Of a DNA stretch of 28,781 nt, positions 15,278 to 23,754 are shown one piece after another. The position numbers and the translations under genes are program-made. Where the stretch lies: NCBI RefSeq assembly GCF_002811875.1, contig NZ_NPDZ01000021.1, forward strand, positions 1-28,781, given 5' to 3'. Source of the stretch: Leptospira perolatii (GTDB taxonomy: Bacteria; Spirochaetota; Leptospiria; Leptospirales; Leptospiraceae). The stretch's first letter is position 1. Every line of letters begins with the position of its first letter. Below the pieces are notes generated by a model that had not been told where the DNA came from, ran no database searches, and was given only the letters and a program-made list of their open reading frames with translations.

Positions 15278-17572
15278 TTAATCAAAAATTGTATCCCACT
15301 TTTGATTATTCCCGCCATGGTAGGTCCAGGTTCCGATCCCTGATCCTTGGCTAGTTCCGAATCCATCTAACACGAAATTGGTGTTGGATCGATTTTGAAC
15401 GGTTCCATCGCTTTGAATATTGAATTGCTGGTTAGAGCCTCCGTTGCACTTGCGGAGCGTAATACTTCCTCCGTTATTCATCTGCCCGTTGTTATCCAAA
15501 CAGAAACTCGTGTCGGTCCTAGTCTTAACTGTGCCAGAGACCGAATCATAAGCCCACTTCTGATTGGAACCACTGTGACAACCCCATTGAACGATGCTCG
15601 TGCCATCCGCGGTATTTCCGTTTGGAATATCTGCGCACAAACCAGAAGAACGGTTTTTTAGATTAAAGTATCTTGTGACACTGCAACAAAGTAGCGCACT
15701 AGCATTCCCGTCTCTCTGTGCCACTCCGGCTACATATTCATCTTCTCCGCACTGACCTTTGTAGGAACCGTTAGCAAAATCCCCACCTTTGGTCGAAGTG
15801 CGATTATCGCCTCTATCGAACCAAACTGTCCGACAGCTGTTCCCCAGTTGTACTTTAGCTTGTGCGCAAAGGATTCCGCTAGTACCCCAAGATCTTTTCG
15901 AGTATCCCGAAACATAGTAGTTCGCAGGACATTCATATTTTGTAAAACCTGAAGCCCAGTCCCCAGTGTTGTGACTTCTCGTAGGAGTTTCATTAACTGC
16001 TTGTACGTTATATGCGTGGTTGTCGTTCCAGAGTTTTCCGTAATTTGAGTCGGTGCAAAGAGCTCTATGATCCCTACTCAAGCCGTTCAGTCTAAAACCA
16101 TCGTGGCACGTACCTTTATTCGCGCCAGAATCCCAATCGGTGTTAAACGAAGCAGATAGATTATCGTTTCTTCCGCCGATCGATAAGGAAGCGTATAGTG
16201 CGGGGGCTTGAACCTGTCCGACTTTTCCATTGAATTGAAGAAGTCGATTTAGGTGCTCAAATCTCCAGTCATCTTTTAATGTTCTAGACCAGTCGCTGGA
16301 TAGAAGTCCCCACTCGTCGTTTCCATTTAATGGCCAATAGGCGAAATCTAGATCTTTTTCTATCAGGTAATCCACAAGACGTTTTAGCCATTCTTTTTCC
16401 TGGTCGTCAGTGGTGGAGGGGGAAGAACCAAATTCACTAACCCAAACCGGCGCAGTGTAATGATTCTCTGTATCTACTACGTAGCCCCATTCTCCATAAA
16501 TAGTGTTTTTAAAAGTGGCAAGGTCCATTTGCCTGTACTTGATATTTCCGCCCGAAGTGTTGTCGTCGCCGTTGTGATTTGGTCCGATAAACCCATAGTT
16601 ATGGGCTGCATATACCAGCTTATCCGAGCGCTGCAAATGTACGGAATTATCTTTAACAGGTCTTAGGTGAGGTCTTTCCCCCGAACCTAGAATAGGTACC
16701 GAACCCCACCAGTTGATTCCTTCGATAATCACAATGATGTCTGAATTATTTTGCATAATCATCAGACCTAAATCGCGAGAAGCTTTGGCCCAGTCGTTCT
16801 TGTCGCCTGAACCCCAATTTGGACTTTCCGGTAAATGAGTATCGTTTAAGCGCATGGTGCGGACTTCATTTCTAAGGTCTGCGGCCGCGACCATCTTGTT
16901 ATTTTTATAACGATTGATCATCATGATCCAGTCATTTTGCCACATTTCTACTGTCTGATTGTAAGCAAAAGAGGAACCAGTATGATACCAAAGTCCATTG
17001 TAGTCGAATCCGCAGCACCATTCTGGAAAAGTAGTGTGGTTATTTAATACGACTACAATCCCAGCATCTGTCAAAGATTGCACTGTTTGGTCGTAAACCT
17101 GTAGAGGAGTCAAACCAATCCATTGTGGGTTAGCACTGATATATTCCGCCGACACCGGGGACTCGTTATGAAGCATTATATTAGAAAATGGTAATCGAAT
17201 TGCATTAAATCCCCACTCTTTGATTAAAGAGATGATTACCGAGATATGCTGTTTGTCCAAGCCTGCGACTACTTGCTTGGAATCACTGGCTCCCCACCAG
17301 TTTACCGCCTTCATTTTAAATCGATTGTTGTTTGCATCCACTATGTATCTACCGTTAGTGCTTAGCGGAGTGGCTGGCAGAACAACGTTCCCGACTTCCC
17401 AGTTTCCAGAAGCTGCTCGATTTCCGTGCGTGTTAGGAACGGAGCGGGAATCCGAAAACAGATTCAAAAGACTCGCAAAGCCCTGTGAATCTTTCGATTT
17501 ATCAGAGCCGCAGTTTATTAAAAACAAGACGAGAATGAAACATCCCGATACCAATTTTCTCACTTTCAACAT
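15278..17572 (-). CDS. Secreted GH5 glycosidase lipoprotein with ricin-type lectin tail
   Basis: The product is 764 residues from the ATG at 17572, which has CTGGAGG just upstream. An earlier in-frame ATG at 17590 adds six residues but lacks such a site. N-terminus: signal peptide ending L18-I-N-C21, so a lipoprotein. Residues about 55-440 form a GH5 cellulase-type barrel, with the acid/base E236 in L-R-N-E-V-R and the nucleophile E380 in W-V-S-E-F-G-S. An NNHTTFPEWCCG loop precedes them. The middle (about 450-635) is Cys-rich, with SGILC and ALLCC motifs, and is unrecognised. The last 125 residues are a three-unit ricin B-type beta-trefoil (NQKW, NQQF, NQKW). Such enzymes cut beta-glucans or similar glycans, and the lectin tail would hold the enzyme on carbohydrate. 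The exact substrate is unknown. Confidence 0.88.
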   Translation of the reverse strand: MLKVRKLVSGCFILVLFLINCGSDKSKDSQGFASLLNLFSDSRSVPNTHGNRAASGNWEVGNVVLPATPLSTNGRYIVDANNNRFKMKAVNWWGASDSKQVVAGLDKQHISVIISLIKEWGFNAIRLPFSNIMLHNESPVSAEYISANPQWIGLTPLQVYDQTVQSLTDAGIVVVLNNHTTFPEWCCGFDYNGLWYHTGSSFAYNQTVEMWQNDWIMMINRYKNNKMVAAADLRNEVRTMRLNDTHLPESPNWGSGDKNDWAKASRDLGLMIMQNNSDIIVIIEGINWWGSVPILGSGERPHLRPVKDNSVHLQRSDKLVYAAHNYGFIGPNHNGDDNTSGGNIKYRQMDLATFKNTIYGEWGYVVDTENHYTAPVWVSEFGSSPSTTDDQEKEWLKRLVDYLIEKDLDFAYWPLNGNDEWGLLSSDWSRTLKDDWRFEHLNRLLQFNGKVGQVQAPALYASLSIGGRNDNLSASFNTDWDSGANKGTCHDGFRLNGLSRDHRALCTDSNYGKLWNDNHAYNVQAVNETPTRSHNTGDWASGFTKYECPANYYVSGYSKRSWGTSGILCAQAKVQLGNSCRTVWFDRGDNRTSTKGGDFANGSYKGQCGEDEYVAGVAQRDGNASALLCCSVTRYFNLKNRSSGLCADIPNGNTADGTSIVQWGCHSGSNQKWAYDSVSGTVKTRTDTSFCLDNNGQMNNGGSITLRKCNGGSNQQFNIQSDGTVQNRSNTNFVLDGFGTSQGSGIGTWTYHGGNNQKWDTIFD

Positions 17573-17599
17573 AAAGTCCTCCAGGACCATTTTTCTTAT

Positions 17600-18400
17600 T
17601 TATTTGCTAAATCGCATGACTCTGAATCCGGGAGCGAGGACTTAGATCAACGAAAGCATCCAGAATAAAGAGATCTTCTACTTTTGAATCATCGTTCACT
17701 TAGATGTCACTTACTTCTTCAGAAAAAAATATTCTTCTTTTGACCGCATCCTCCAAAAGCAAAACCCAAGATTTTGCAATGCATCAAAAGAAGATCGTGA
17801 ATATCTATTCAGCACAGTTTTTAGATCGCTCGTCCCAAAAAAAATTGCGATAAAAAGAGCAGTTAACGTTTCAACCTCACTACGGTTAGTTGCAAAAAGG
17901 AAAAATCGGAAAAAAGGAGTATCTAGAAAAATGTATTCAACTTTTCGAAAAAATAGATTCAAACACCTTAAATTATATTATGTTACTGTAATATTCTAAT
18001 TTCTTCCTTTAAGTTTGGGTGAATTTCTTACACAGATTTGCTGGTGATCATTTCCTTAGCACCATTTCTGGTGAACTCCGGTGAACAAGTAATGAAAATT
18101 ACACAAAGAAATAAAAAACTGAGAAAATACAAAGCAGTTGCGGCAGCATAACTTTTTCTAAACTATTGCTTTTAAATAATATAAAGTAGCATTACGTTCA
18201 ATATTCATCGTAAAATTTTTGCTAGGTGATCCAAGTTTTCTCGCGTGATGCTTAGTTCAAAGGCAGGATTGCAATATTAAACGAAGGGCAGGATTTGCGA
18301 AAGTAGAATGCTATAAGAGTGCGGAATTCGAGAATGAAAAATACTTTACATAAATTACCTAAATATTAGAATAGATGTACTTGATTAGAATATTATTAAG
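17600..18400. other. AT-rich gap with no supported gene
   Basis: About 800 bp with no convincing gene. A minus-strand frame at 17711-17962 is open but has no ribosome site or recognised domain. The only structure I see is a 10-bp direct repeat, GGTGAACTCC then GGTGAACAAG (18070-18089), which is one helical turn apart. Confidence 0.5.
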
Positions 18401-18409
18401 GTGAGTGTC

Positions 18410-18841
18410 ATGAGACAGAAATTGAACCTCATTACTTTGGGTGTGAAGAACTTTCAAAGGTCATTGGATTTCTACGAAAAGGGTCTGGGCTGGAAAAAAT
18501 CCTCCGCGAGTTTAGAAGATCTCGCACTTTTTCCTTTGGGTGGAATTGTGTTGGCTTTGCATCCGAGAGAGGAGCTCGCAAAGGATGCAGGACTTCCGGA
18601 TGCAAACGCAAAAGGATTTTTAGGAATAACTTTATCTTTTAATGCAAAGTCGGAGCAGGAAGTAAATCAAGTCATCGAACAGGTCAGAAGTTTAGGGGCA
18701 AAGATCATAAAAGAACCGCAAAAAGTTTTTTGGGGAGGTTATTCTAGTTATTTCGAAGATTTGGACGGACATCTGATTGAAGTAGCTCACAATCCTTTTT
18801 GGCCATTGGATGAGAATGATAATGTCGTACTTCCTGAGTAA
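18410..18841 (+). CDS. VOC superfamily (glyoxalase/bleomycin-resistance fold) protein
   Basis: The product is 143 residues from ATG 18410. AAGGTGAG sits just upstream as ribosome site, and the in-frame GTG at 18401 falls inside that site and is rejected. The VOC pattern is clear: LNLITLGVKNFQRSLDFYEKGLGW at the start of module 1, and VFWGGYSSYFEDLDGHLIEVAHNPFW at the end of module 2. The D-L-D-G-H...E block is where metal ligands sit in this fold. Members include glyoxalases, ring-cleaving dioxygenases and antibiotic-binding proteins, so the reaction cannot be named. It is monocistronic, with a hairpin following. Confidence 0.85.
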   Translation: MRQKLNLITLGVKNFQRSLDFYEKGLGWKKSSASLEDLALFPLGGIVLALHPREELAKDAGLPDANAKGFLGITLSFNAKSEQEVNQVIEQVRSLGAKIIKEPQKVFWGGYSSYFEDLDGHLIEVAHNPFWPLDENDNVVLPE

Positions 18842-18856
18842 AATAACATTTCTGAA

Positions 18857-18898
18857 AACACTACTGCTATATGCAATATTGTTGGGGTAGTGTTATTT
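18857..18898 (+). terminator. Hairpin after the VOC gene
   Basis: AACACTAC (18857-18864) is perfectly complementary to GTAGTGTT (18887-18894), 15 bases after the stop codon, followed by ATTT. An alternative pairing of AAATAAC (18841-18847) with GTTATTT (18892-18898) overlaps it. The loop of 22 bases is long. The rest of the gap to 19318 shows no gene. Confidence 0.45.
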
Positions 18899-19318
18899 CG
18901 TGAACTGTCTGCGCAAATAGCGCTAGCTTAGCCATCAGTGAAATTTCCAAATCATAAAACTAAACCCGTAACTAAGTCGAAGCATGCGCTTTGAAATGTG
19001 AATCCTTCCGAAAGAGAAAGTAAGGAGCGCGGAAAAAAAGTCCCTGGTTCTACATACCTAAAATCTCTGATTCTTATCTATCCAAAACGGCCCTCTAGTT
19101 TCCGATTCTGCCATTTGATCCAGTTTGCCTGGCTCTAAAAATCCAATTCATTCCTTAAGAAGAAGTGAATATTCCGAATTGGTATGTTCGTGTCAGTGTA
19201 TCCCAAATTAGTATATTAAAATAATTACACATATCTGGAATGGCTTTCAGGACAATCGCTCTGAAGGTATTCGAGGGAGGGCGATAACCAAAAACTAAAA
19301 TGCCAAAAGGGTGAAAAA

Positions 19319-19987
19319 GTGAAAAAAATAGCCAGTCTAGTCGCTCTGATTCTTTTCGGAGCTTGTAATCCAAGCGATCCGCTTTCGGACAAAAGCAACT
19401 TGTATTTAGGAATCGCTTCTCTAACAGAAACTAAATATCCTAGGATAGAAAGGTTGCAGCGTGCATTGTTGGAACGTACAACATTTGGAAGTAGAGTTGG
19501 TTTGGAGACTGGAGAGGTAGTAGGGGATTCGTTTTCGGAGACGGTTGCGGCAGTCGAGGAAATTGCATCGAATGTAGAAATGTCGCAAGCAGCTACCAAA
19601 ATTCAAGAAGTGGAAATCTTCGGAATTACTGAAAGCGAAGCAGCAAACATCCAAACTTCTATTGGCGAAGGAAAGTTTGTAGAAGCATTTACGGAAACGT
19701 TCCAAAATAAACCACTTCCGAATTTCGTAAGTGAAAAGTTGGGTGAAGATCCTTTTTCCTCTATGAATCGGATGGATTCAAGAAAGGCATCTTTGTTTTG
19801 TGATGCGGGAGGATGGTGGTTTCGTTGGGCAAATCCGAACCAAGGGAGCATATGGCTCGGAAGGAATTTCTGGCCTGCTGTTTACATTACGTGGATCTTC
19901 CAAGTTTGGTACCAAATGTCAGGAAGTCTAGTATTCGGCAGACAGTGCATCGACTTCGAAGGATCGATTACGATCTATGAGTGGTGA
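19319..19987 (+). CDS. Hypothetical lipoprotein
   Basis: The product is 222 residues from a GTG start, with AAGGGTG upstream. The signal peptide MKKIASLVALILFGA-C16 has a lipobox-like FGAC. Residues 25-150 are mostly helical and acidic (ETVAAVEEIASN...TKIQEVEIFGITESEAA). Residues 155-222 are different: aromatic-rich, with W-W-F-R-W, WLGRNFW and WIFQVWYQM, plus two Cys. No family is recognised. It is followed 57 bp later by a barrel-like outer-membrane protein gene and may form a two-gene unit with it. Confidence 0.7.
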   Translation: MKKIASLVALILFGACNPSDPLSDKSNLYLGIASLTETKYPRIERLQRALLERTTFGSRVGLETGEVVGDSFSETVAAVEEIASNVEMSQAATKIQEVEIFGITESEAANIQTSIGEGKFVEAFTETFQNKPLPNFVSEKLGEDPFSSMNRMDSRKASLFCDAGGWWFRWANPNQGSIWLGRNFWPAVYITWIFQVWYQMSGSLVFGRQCIDFEGSITIYEW

Positions 19988-20044
19988 AGGGCTATTCTCT
20001 AATTTGAAACTACAATGAAAAGCGAATTAATAGGAAAATTAAAA

Positions 20045-20776
20045 ATGAAAAAGTACCTTGGTATCATAACTCTACTGTTTCCGGTCCTCTCACTTTTTTC
20101 TGAATCACAAGGTGAGTTGAGAGCAAAGAAGAATCTTCAAATCTCTGTGAACAAGCCCTCAGTAACCGGATTGGGAATTCGATTGGAATATTTCCTTGGC
20201 GAAAAGCTGAGCGTAGGAGTTGGTTACGATAGAATTCACGCATCTAAAACTGAAACAAGTCTATCTCTACCATTGGCAGATGGCAGCTCTGTGTCTCACA
20301 AAGAAGCGACAGAGCGAAATTTACACAATGCGTTCCTGACCGCTACCTTATTTCCCTTTTCTTCCAACGGAATTTACATATCAGGTCGTTTCGGTACCTT
20401 GGACGGATTCGGAAAAAAGGTTTCTGATAATATAGGAGTAACTCCTCAAGGAGATTTAAGGAGAGTGACCGCTTCGAGTCCGCCTTACGGATATAAAATC
20501 GAAGAAAGTCCAGCGTATTATCTTGGGGGCGCCTTCGGATATCGACATATCTTCGATTCCGGACTATTCATAGGACTCGAACTTTCGGTATCACATCGTC
20601 TTGGGCAAATTCACAAAAAATATATTCCGATCCCGGATGCAAGTAGTCTCGCTTTTGTTGGAGCATTACCACCGAGCGTCTTAGATTTGCAATATGCAAA
20701 AGATTCCGCGCTGAGGACGTACGATATTCAGAGAAATTTAGCTTATTTTAATATATCAGTTGGAACTTCTTTCTGA
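20045..20776 (+). CDS. Outer-membrane beta-barrel-like protein
   Basis: The product is 243 residues. The ATG at 20045 is chosen over 20015 because it starts a normal signal peptide (MKKYLGIITLLFPVLSLFSES) and has AGGA upstream. The mature part alternates hydrophobic and polar residues with Gly and aromatics (GLGIRLEYFLGEKLSVGVGYDRIH; AYYLGGAFGYRHIF; IGLELSVSHRLG), and ends in NISVGTSF with a C-terminal Phe, the usual signal for insertion into the outer membrane. About eight strands are possible, similar in size to OmpW/OmpX-type small barrels. It lies in tandem with the upstream lipoprotein gene. The role is unknown. Confidence 0.7.
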   Translation: MKKYLGIITLLFPVLSLFSESQGELRAKKNLQISVNKPSVTGLGIRLEYFLGEKLSVGVGYDRIHASKTETSLSLPLADGSSVSHKEATERNLHNAFLTATLFPFSSNGIYISGRFGTLDGFGKKVSDNIGVTPQGDLRRVTASSPPYGYKIEESPAYYLGGAFGYRHIFDSGLFIGLELSVSHRLGQIHKKYIPIPDASSLAFVGALPPSVLDLQYAKDSALRTYDIQRNLAYFNISVGTSF

Positions 20777-21066
20777 TTCCGATTTGTGTCCTGATTGCTT
20801 GCCTCGCTGGATAGACTAACTTGCCCGGGTTCGCCGCAGACTAAGTCAAGTATCGGCTCTATTAATAATCTATTCGCTGCGCAAGCTTTATCACGTGAAC
20901 TTGTTTTTGTAACAAACAATACGAAAGAATTTAATATGGTAAAGAATCTAAAAATCGAAAATTGGTCGCAATAAAACGCCACCGCATTTAACAATCTGCT
21001 TTTAAAAAATCTGTTGATTATTTGAGTTTAAGTTCAATCGTCAATTTCATAAATCAGGAGAAGATG

Positions 21067-21363
21067 ATGAAAAAATATTTGTTTTTATCTGTCGGTTTCG
21101 AGAAGCCAACTCAAGAAATAATGCAGGCCTGGGGAAAATGGTTTTCATCAATCAAAGATAGATTAGCAGATTCTGGAGGCCATTTTGCAATAGGGAGAGA
21201 GGTTACTCGAAAAGGAACAATCCAATTGCCGTTAGACTTAAATTCAATAACCGGATATATTATCGTAAATGCTGAAAATATGGACCAAGCGGAAGAAATC
21301 GCAAGAAATTGCCCAATAATTACGAGCTTAAAAATATTTGAGATAATGTCCGCAAAAGGTTAA
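21067..21363 (+). CDS. Small YCII-related (DGPF-type) protein
   Basis: The product is 98 residues. Two ATGs stand side by side (21064, 21067). AGGAG ends at 21060, so the second has the better spacing. The sequence MKKYLFLSVGFEKPTQEIMQAWGKWFSSIKDRL...GGHFAIGREV...GYIIVNAENMDQAEEIARNCP has the YCII/DGPF ferredoxin-like pattern: a conserved I-V-x-A-x-x-M-D-Q-A-x-x-I-A helix and a strand before it. The family's enzymatic role is poorly defined. It stands alone between the barrel gene and the IS481-type element. Confidence 0.8.
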   Translation: MKKYLFLSVGFEKPTQEIMQAWGKWFSSIKDRLADSGGHFAIGREVTRKGTIQLPLDLNSITGYIIVNAENMDQAEEIARNCPIITSLKIFEIMSAKG

Positions 21364-21489
21364 GACCTCGCCACATTCATCTAAATGTTGTTCCCCCAGT
21401 CTCCGTTTTAATAGCAAAAGCGGCAATTCGCTCGGTATGGACAGTCTGACCATCTGTTTCTCCCGTAGATTGAGTCCCATTGCCCATTA

Positions 21490-21503
21490 CTCCTTATAAG
21501 GAG
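21490..21503. repeat. 14-bp perfect palindrome CTCCTTATAAGGAG
   Basis: Exact dyad symmetry in the gap of about 350 bp between the YCII-like gene and the IS element, which holds no gene. It could be an operator for an unknown dimeric regulator or a chance match. Confidence 0.5.
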
Positions 21504-21536
21504 AAGATACACCTGGACTAATCGTTCTAAGATTTG

Positions 21537-21590
21537 GAGTAGATTTTTACGTGATTCCTAAAAACAGTTTAGAGTAGATTCTTTTGTGAT
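21537..21590. repeat. Two 19-bp direct repeats, 35 bp apart
   Basis: GAGTAGATT-TTTACGTGAT (21537-21555) and GAGTAGATT-CTTTTGTGAT (21572-21590) agree at 16 of 19 positions and lie 35 bp apart. They sit upstream of the IS element's left end. Purpose unknown; they may be binding sites. Confidence 0.5.
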
Positions 21591-21715
21591 GCAATATGGC
21601 ACTTCCGATAATACATATTATGTCGCATGCGAAAATGGAATAGTTTGATAGTACTCATGCTTAGTTTACACTCTTAACTCAATACATCCTTTACAGAAAG
21701 GACTTAAATGAATCA

Positions 21716-22939
21716 TGAATCTTATGTTAATTGAATTGGCACAGGATTCTTATATTGCAACACTTTTCCTGTATACATATCGATCATTCCGATTGCCGCT
21801 TGATAAAAAAGAATTCTTGCATGTCGATCTGAGATGTCCTCGAGTCCAACCGATTCATTAGTGAGCGCAGGTGAAAGAAAGATACGACGCCCAGCACAAT
21901 AAATACTCCCCAAATCATTTACCTGACAACGCATTACATTTGTTGGATAGTATGCTTCTGGAAGAACTTCAGGATACTCTCTCTTTGATGGTCTGTAGTA
22001 TGTAGCCGGGAATTCGTTTTTTAATCCTTCATGCGGTCGATAATTATTATATTCGTATTGAAAGTAATCGAATGCTCTTTGTTGCTCTTCTAAGGACGAG
22101 CGCGGTGGTAAAGCTGTCTCTTGCTTCAAAGTTCGGTGCATTCTTTCGTGGCGACCATTTTGTTGCGGTTTTCCGGGTTCGATGCGCTCTAATTTAATTC
22201 CCAATTTTAACCACCAAACTGCTAATTGAGTCAATCCGGCTAAGCCAACGGAAGAAAACGGAGGTCCATTATCTGTGCGAATCGCTTCTGGCAATCCATA
22301 TTCCATAAAAAGCCTTGTAAAGGCTTCTAAAACGGTTTTGGAATCGGCTTTAGGTACGATTTCGCAGCCTAAAAGGAAACGGCTATAGGAATCCGTAATC
22401 GTTAAAGGTGTGCACTTATCTCCGTTTCCAACGGTGAAGTGTCCTTTAAAGTCGGCACACCAAACATCGTTGGGACCTAATACATGAGAGAAATGATAAA
22501 TAGGGAGTGGATTCTTTTTTCTCGCTTTGACTTTACTAATTAAACCTTTGCGTTTTAAAATTCTTCCTACCGTACTAATGCAGGGCCAATCTTTAATTTT
22601 AGGATATTTTCCTTTTAAGGAAGCTAAGAGTTTGCGAGCTCCCCAGTGAGGATGTTCTTTCCGAGCATTAACTATTATTTCTACGATCTTTTGTCGAACT
22701 GCCTTTGGGTGAGGTCCAGGTTTTCTCGGTTTATCTTTCAACCCGTCAATACCGAACTCTGCATATTGTTTCAGATACTTATAGCCGGTTACTCGGCTGA
22801 TTCCGAACTCTTGGCAAAGGTCCGTCATCGTCCATCCACCCTGCTTCCAGGCCACGACAAATTCCATTCTTTCTTGGTACACACAAGTCTCCTTCCAAGG
22901 CATCTGGGGTCCTCCAAATGGCTTGTATTATAAGAGACA
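21716..22939 (-). mobile_element. IS481-type insertion sequence
   Basis: The limits are drawn from an imperfect inverted-repeat pair. The left end reads TGAATCTTATGTTA from 21716; the right end, read inward on the minus strand, is TGTCTCTTATAATACAAG from 22939. Both share TG..TCTTAT...A, and the TG start suits the family. The transposase stop lies at the left repeat, as usual for IS481. No clear target-site duplication flanks it, so the insertion is old or the ends are slightly wrong. Confidence 0.6.
21722..22903 (-). CDS. IS481-family transposase
   Basis: The product is 393 residues, full length for the family. Residues 20-60 form a helix-turn-helix (MTDLCQEFGISRVTGYKYLK), followed by a second HTH-like part to 130. 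The DDE core has D151 in W-C-A-D-F-K-G, D211 in I-R-T-D-N-G-P-P and E253 in N-G-R-H-E-R-M-H-R-T-L. The family tail YNNYRPHEGLKNEFPATYYRPS is present. The last 60 residues are a small beta domain seen in IS481 transposases. The reading frame is intact, so the enzyme may be active. It is unrelated in detail to the transposase at 7098-8351. Confidence 0.93.
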   Translation of the reverse strand: MPWKETCVYQERMEFVVAWKQGGWTMTDLCQEFGISRVTGYKYLKQYAEFGIDGLKDKPRKPGPHPKAVRQKIVEIIVNARKEHPHWGARKLLASLKGKYPKIKDWPCISTVGRILKRKGLISKVKARKKNPLPIYHFSHVLGPNDVWCADFKGHFTVGNGDKCTPLTITDSYSRFLLGCEIVPKADSKTVLEAFTRLFMEYGLPEAIRTDNGPPFSSVGLAGLTQLAVWWLKLGIKLERIEPGKPQQNGRHERMHRTLKQETALPPRSSLEEQQRAFDYFQYEYNNYRPHEGLKNEFPATYYRPSKREYPEVLPEAYYPTNVMRCQVNDLGSIYCAGRRIFLSPALTNESVGLEDISDRHARILFYQAAIGMIDMYTGKVLQYKNPVPIQLT

Positions 22940-23740
22940 TAATTTATTGACAGATCTGTAAATTAAGGTATGAGTCTACTTTGTAAGCGATCTTCTGGAT
23001 ATGTACCAAATTTGATAAAGGCATCCGAACGAACGGGACTTTGCGAATAGAACCTCTCTCTTGTTCCCCGTGTTCTTCCGATTAGTGAAGTCCGCTCTTT
23101 TAGATTTTTGTCCAAATCAACGATCAATTTATAAATAGTACCTTTTGTTCTTTTTCCCTATCGATCCGACCGCGCTTTCCAATGTTTGCTCGTATCATAA
23201 CCTCAAATTCATCCATTCCAGAGGAAAGACGCAAAGCCGAGCCGAGCGGCCTGCAATTTCGAGTCTTCCCAAAAACGAGCTCGAAAGACTGATGAAAATC
23301 ATACGTTAGGGTGTCCTCATCGCATTGCAATGTCAGAAATTGTTGTTTCTGAGGCAAAAGAATAGAGAAAAAAATTCGTTATTTTCGCAAACGTTCGAAG
23401 TACTTGTTTAGTATATTATGTTCTCATAATTATCAATTTTATTAAACTTCGTTCCTTGAGTGCCAGATCTATGTCATAAATGCGGAAAAATACGATATTT
23501 TAATATTCGAATATGGCTATAGCCATCAATGAGACGAGTAACGTTTTCGTTTTATAACATTACAAATATATGATAAAAGTCAGAAAATTATTTATAACAC
23601 AATTTTAACATTTTGTTGTAGAATGATTTCATAAAGTAGTAAATGGATAGTCAATTGTCCGTAAGTTTGGCAATAGGATATCGAACTAATTCTTCGGTTT
23701 AGGTAAACTTATCGTTTTTGCCTATAGAAGCTGTTCGATT
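22940..23740. other. AT-rich gap upstream of the signalling operon
   Basis: About 800 bp with no supported gene. A minus-strand frame at 23124-23357 is open but lacks a ribosome site and a recognisable domain. Features seen are a 10-bp palindrome ACAGATCTGT (22950-22959) next to the IS end, and a 14-bp palindrome at 23513-23526. The last 150 bp are very AT-rich and may hold the operon promoter. Confidence 0.5.
23513..23526. promoter_or_regulatory. Palindrome ATGGCTATAGCCAT, candidate operator
   Basis: Exact 14-bp dyad about 230 bp upstream of the signalling operon, within very AT-rich sequence. Such symmetry suits a dimeric regulator, but no promoter can be placed with confidence around it. 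Confidence 0.35.
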
Positions 23741-23754
23741 AGGTGAAAGATGAG

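Noticed and set aside
17711..17962. Minus-strand frame of 83 codons in the AT-rich gap
   Set aside because: No ribosome site, low-complexity Phe-rich start and no known domain. It resembles spurious peptides from dispersed Leptospira repeats.
23124..23357. Minus-strand frame of 77 codons upstream of the signalling operon
   Set aside because: No ribosome site or domain; basic charged composition typical of chance frames in intergenic repeat DNA.
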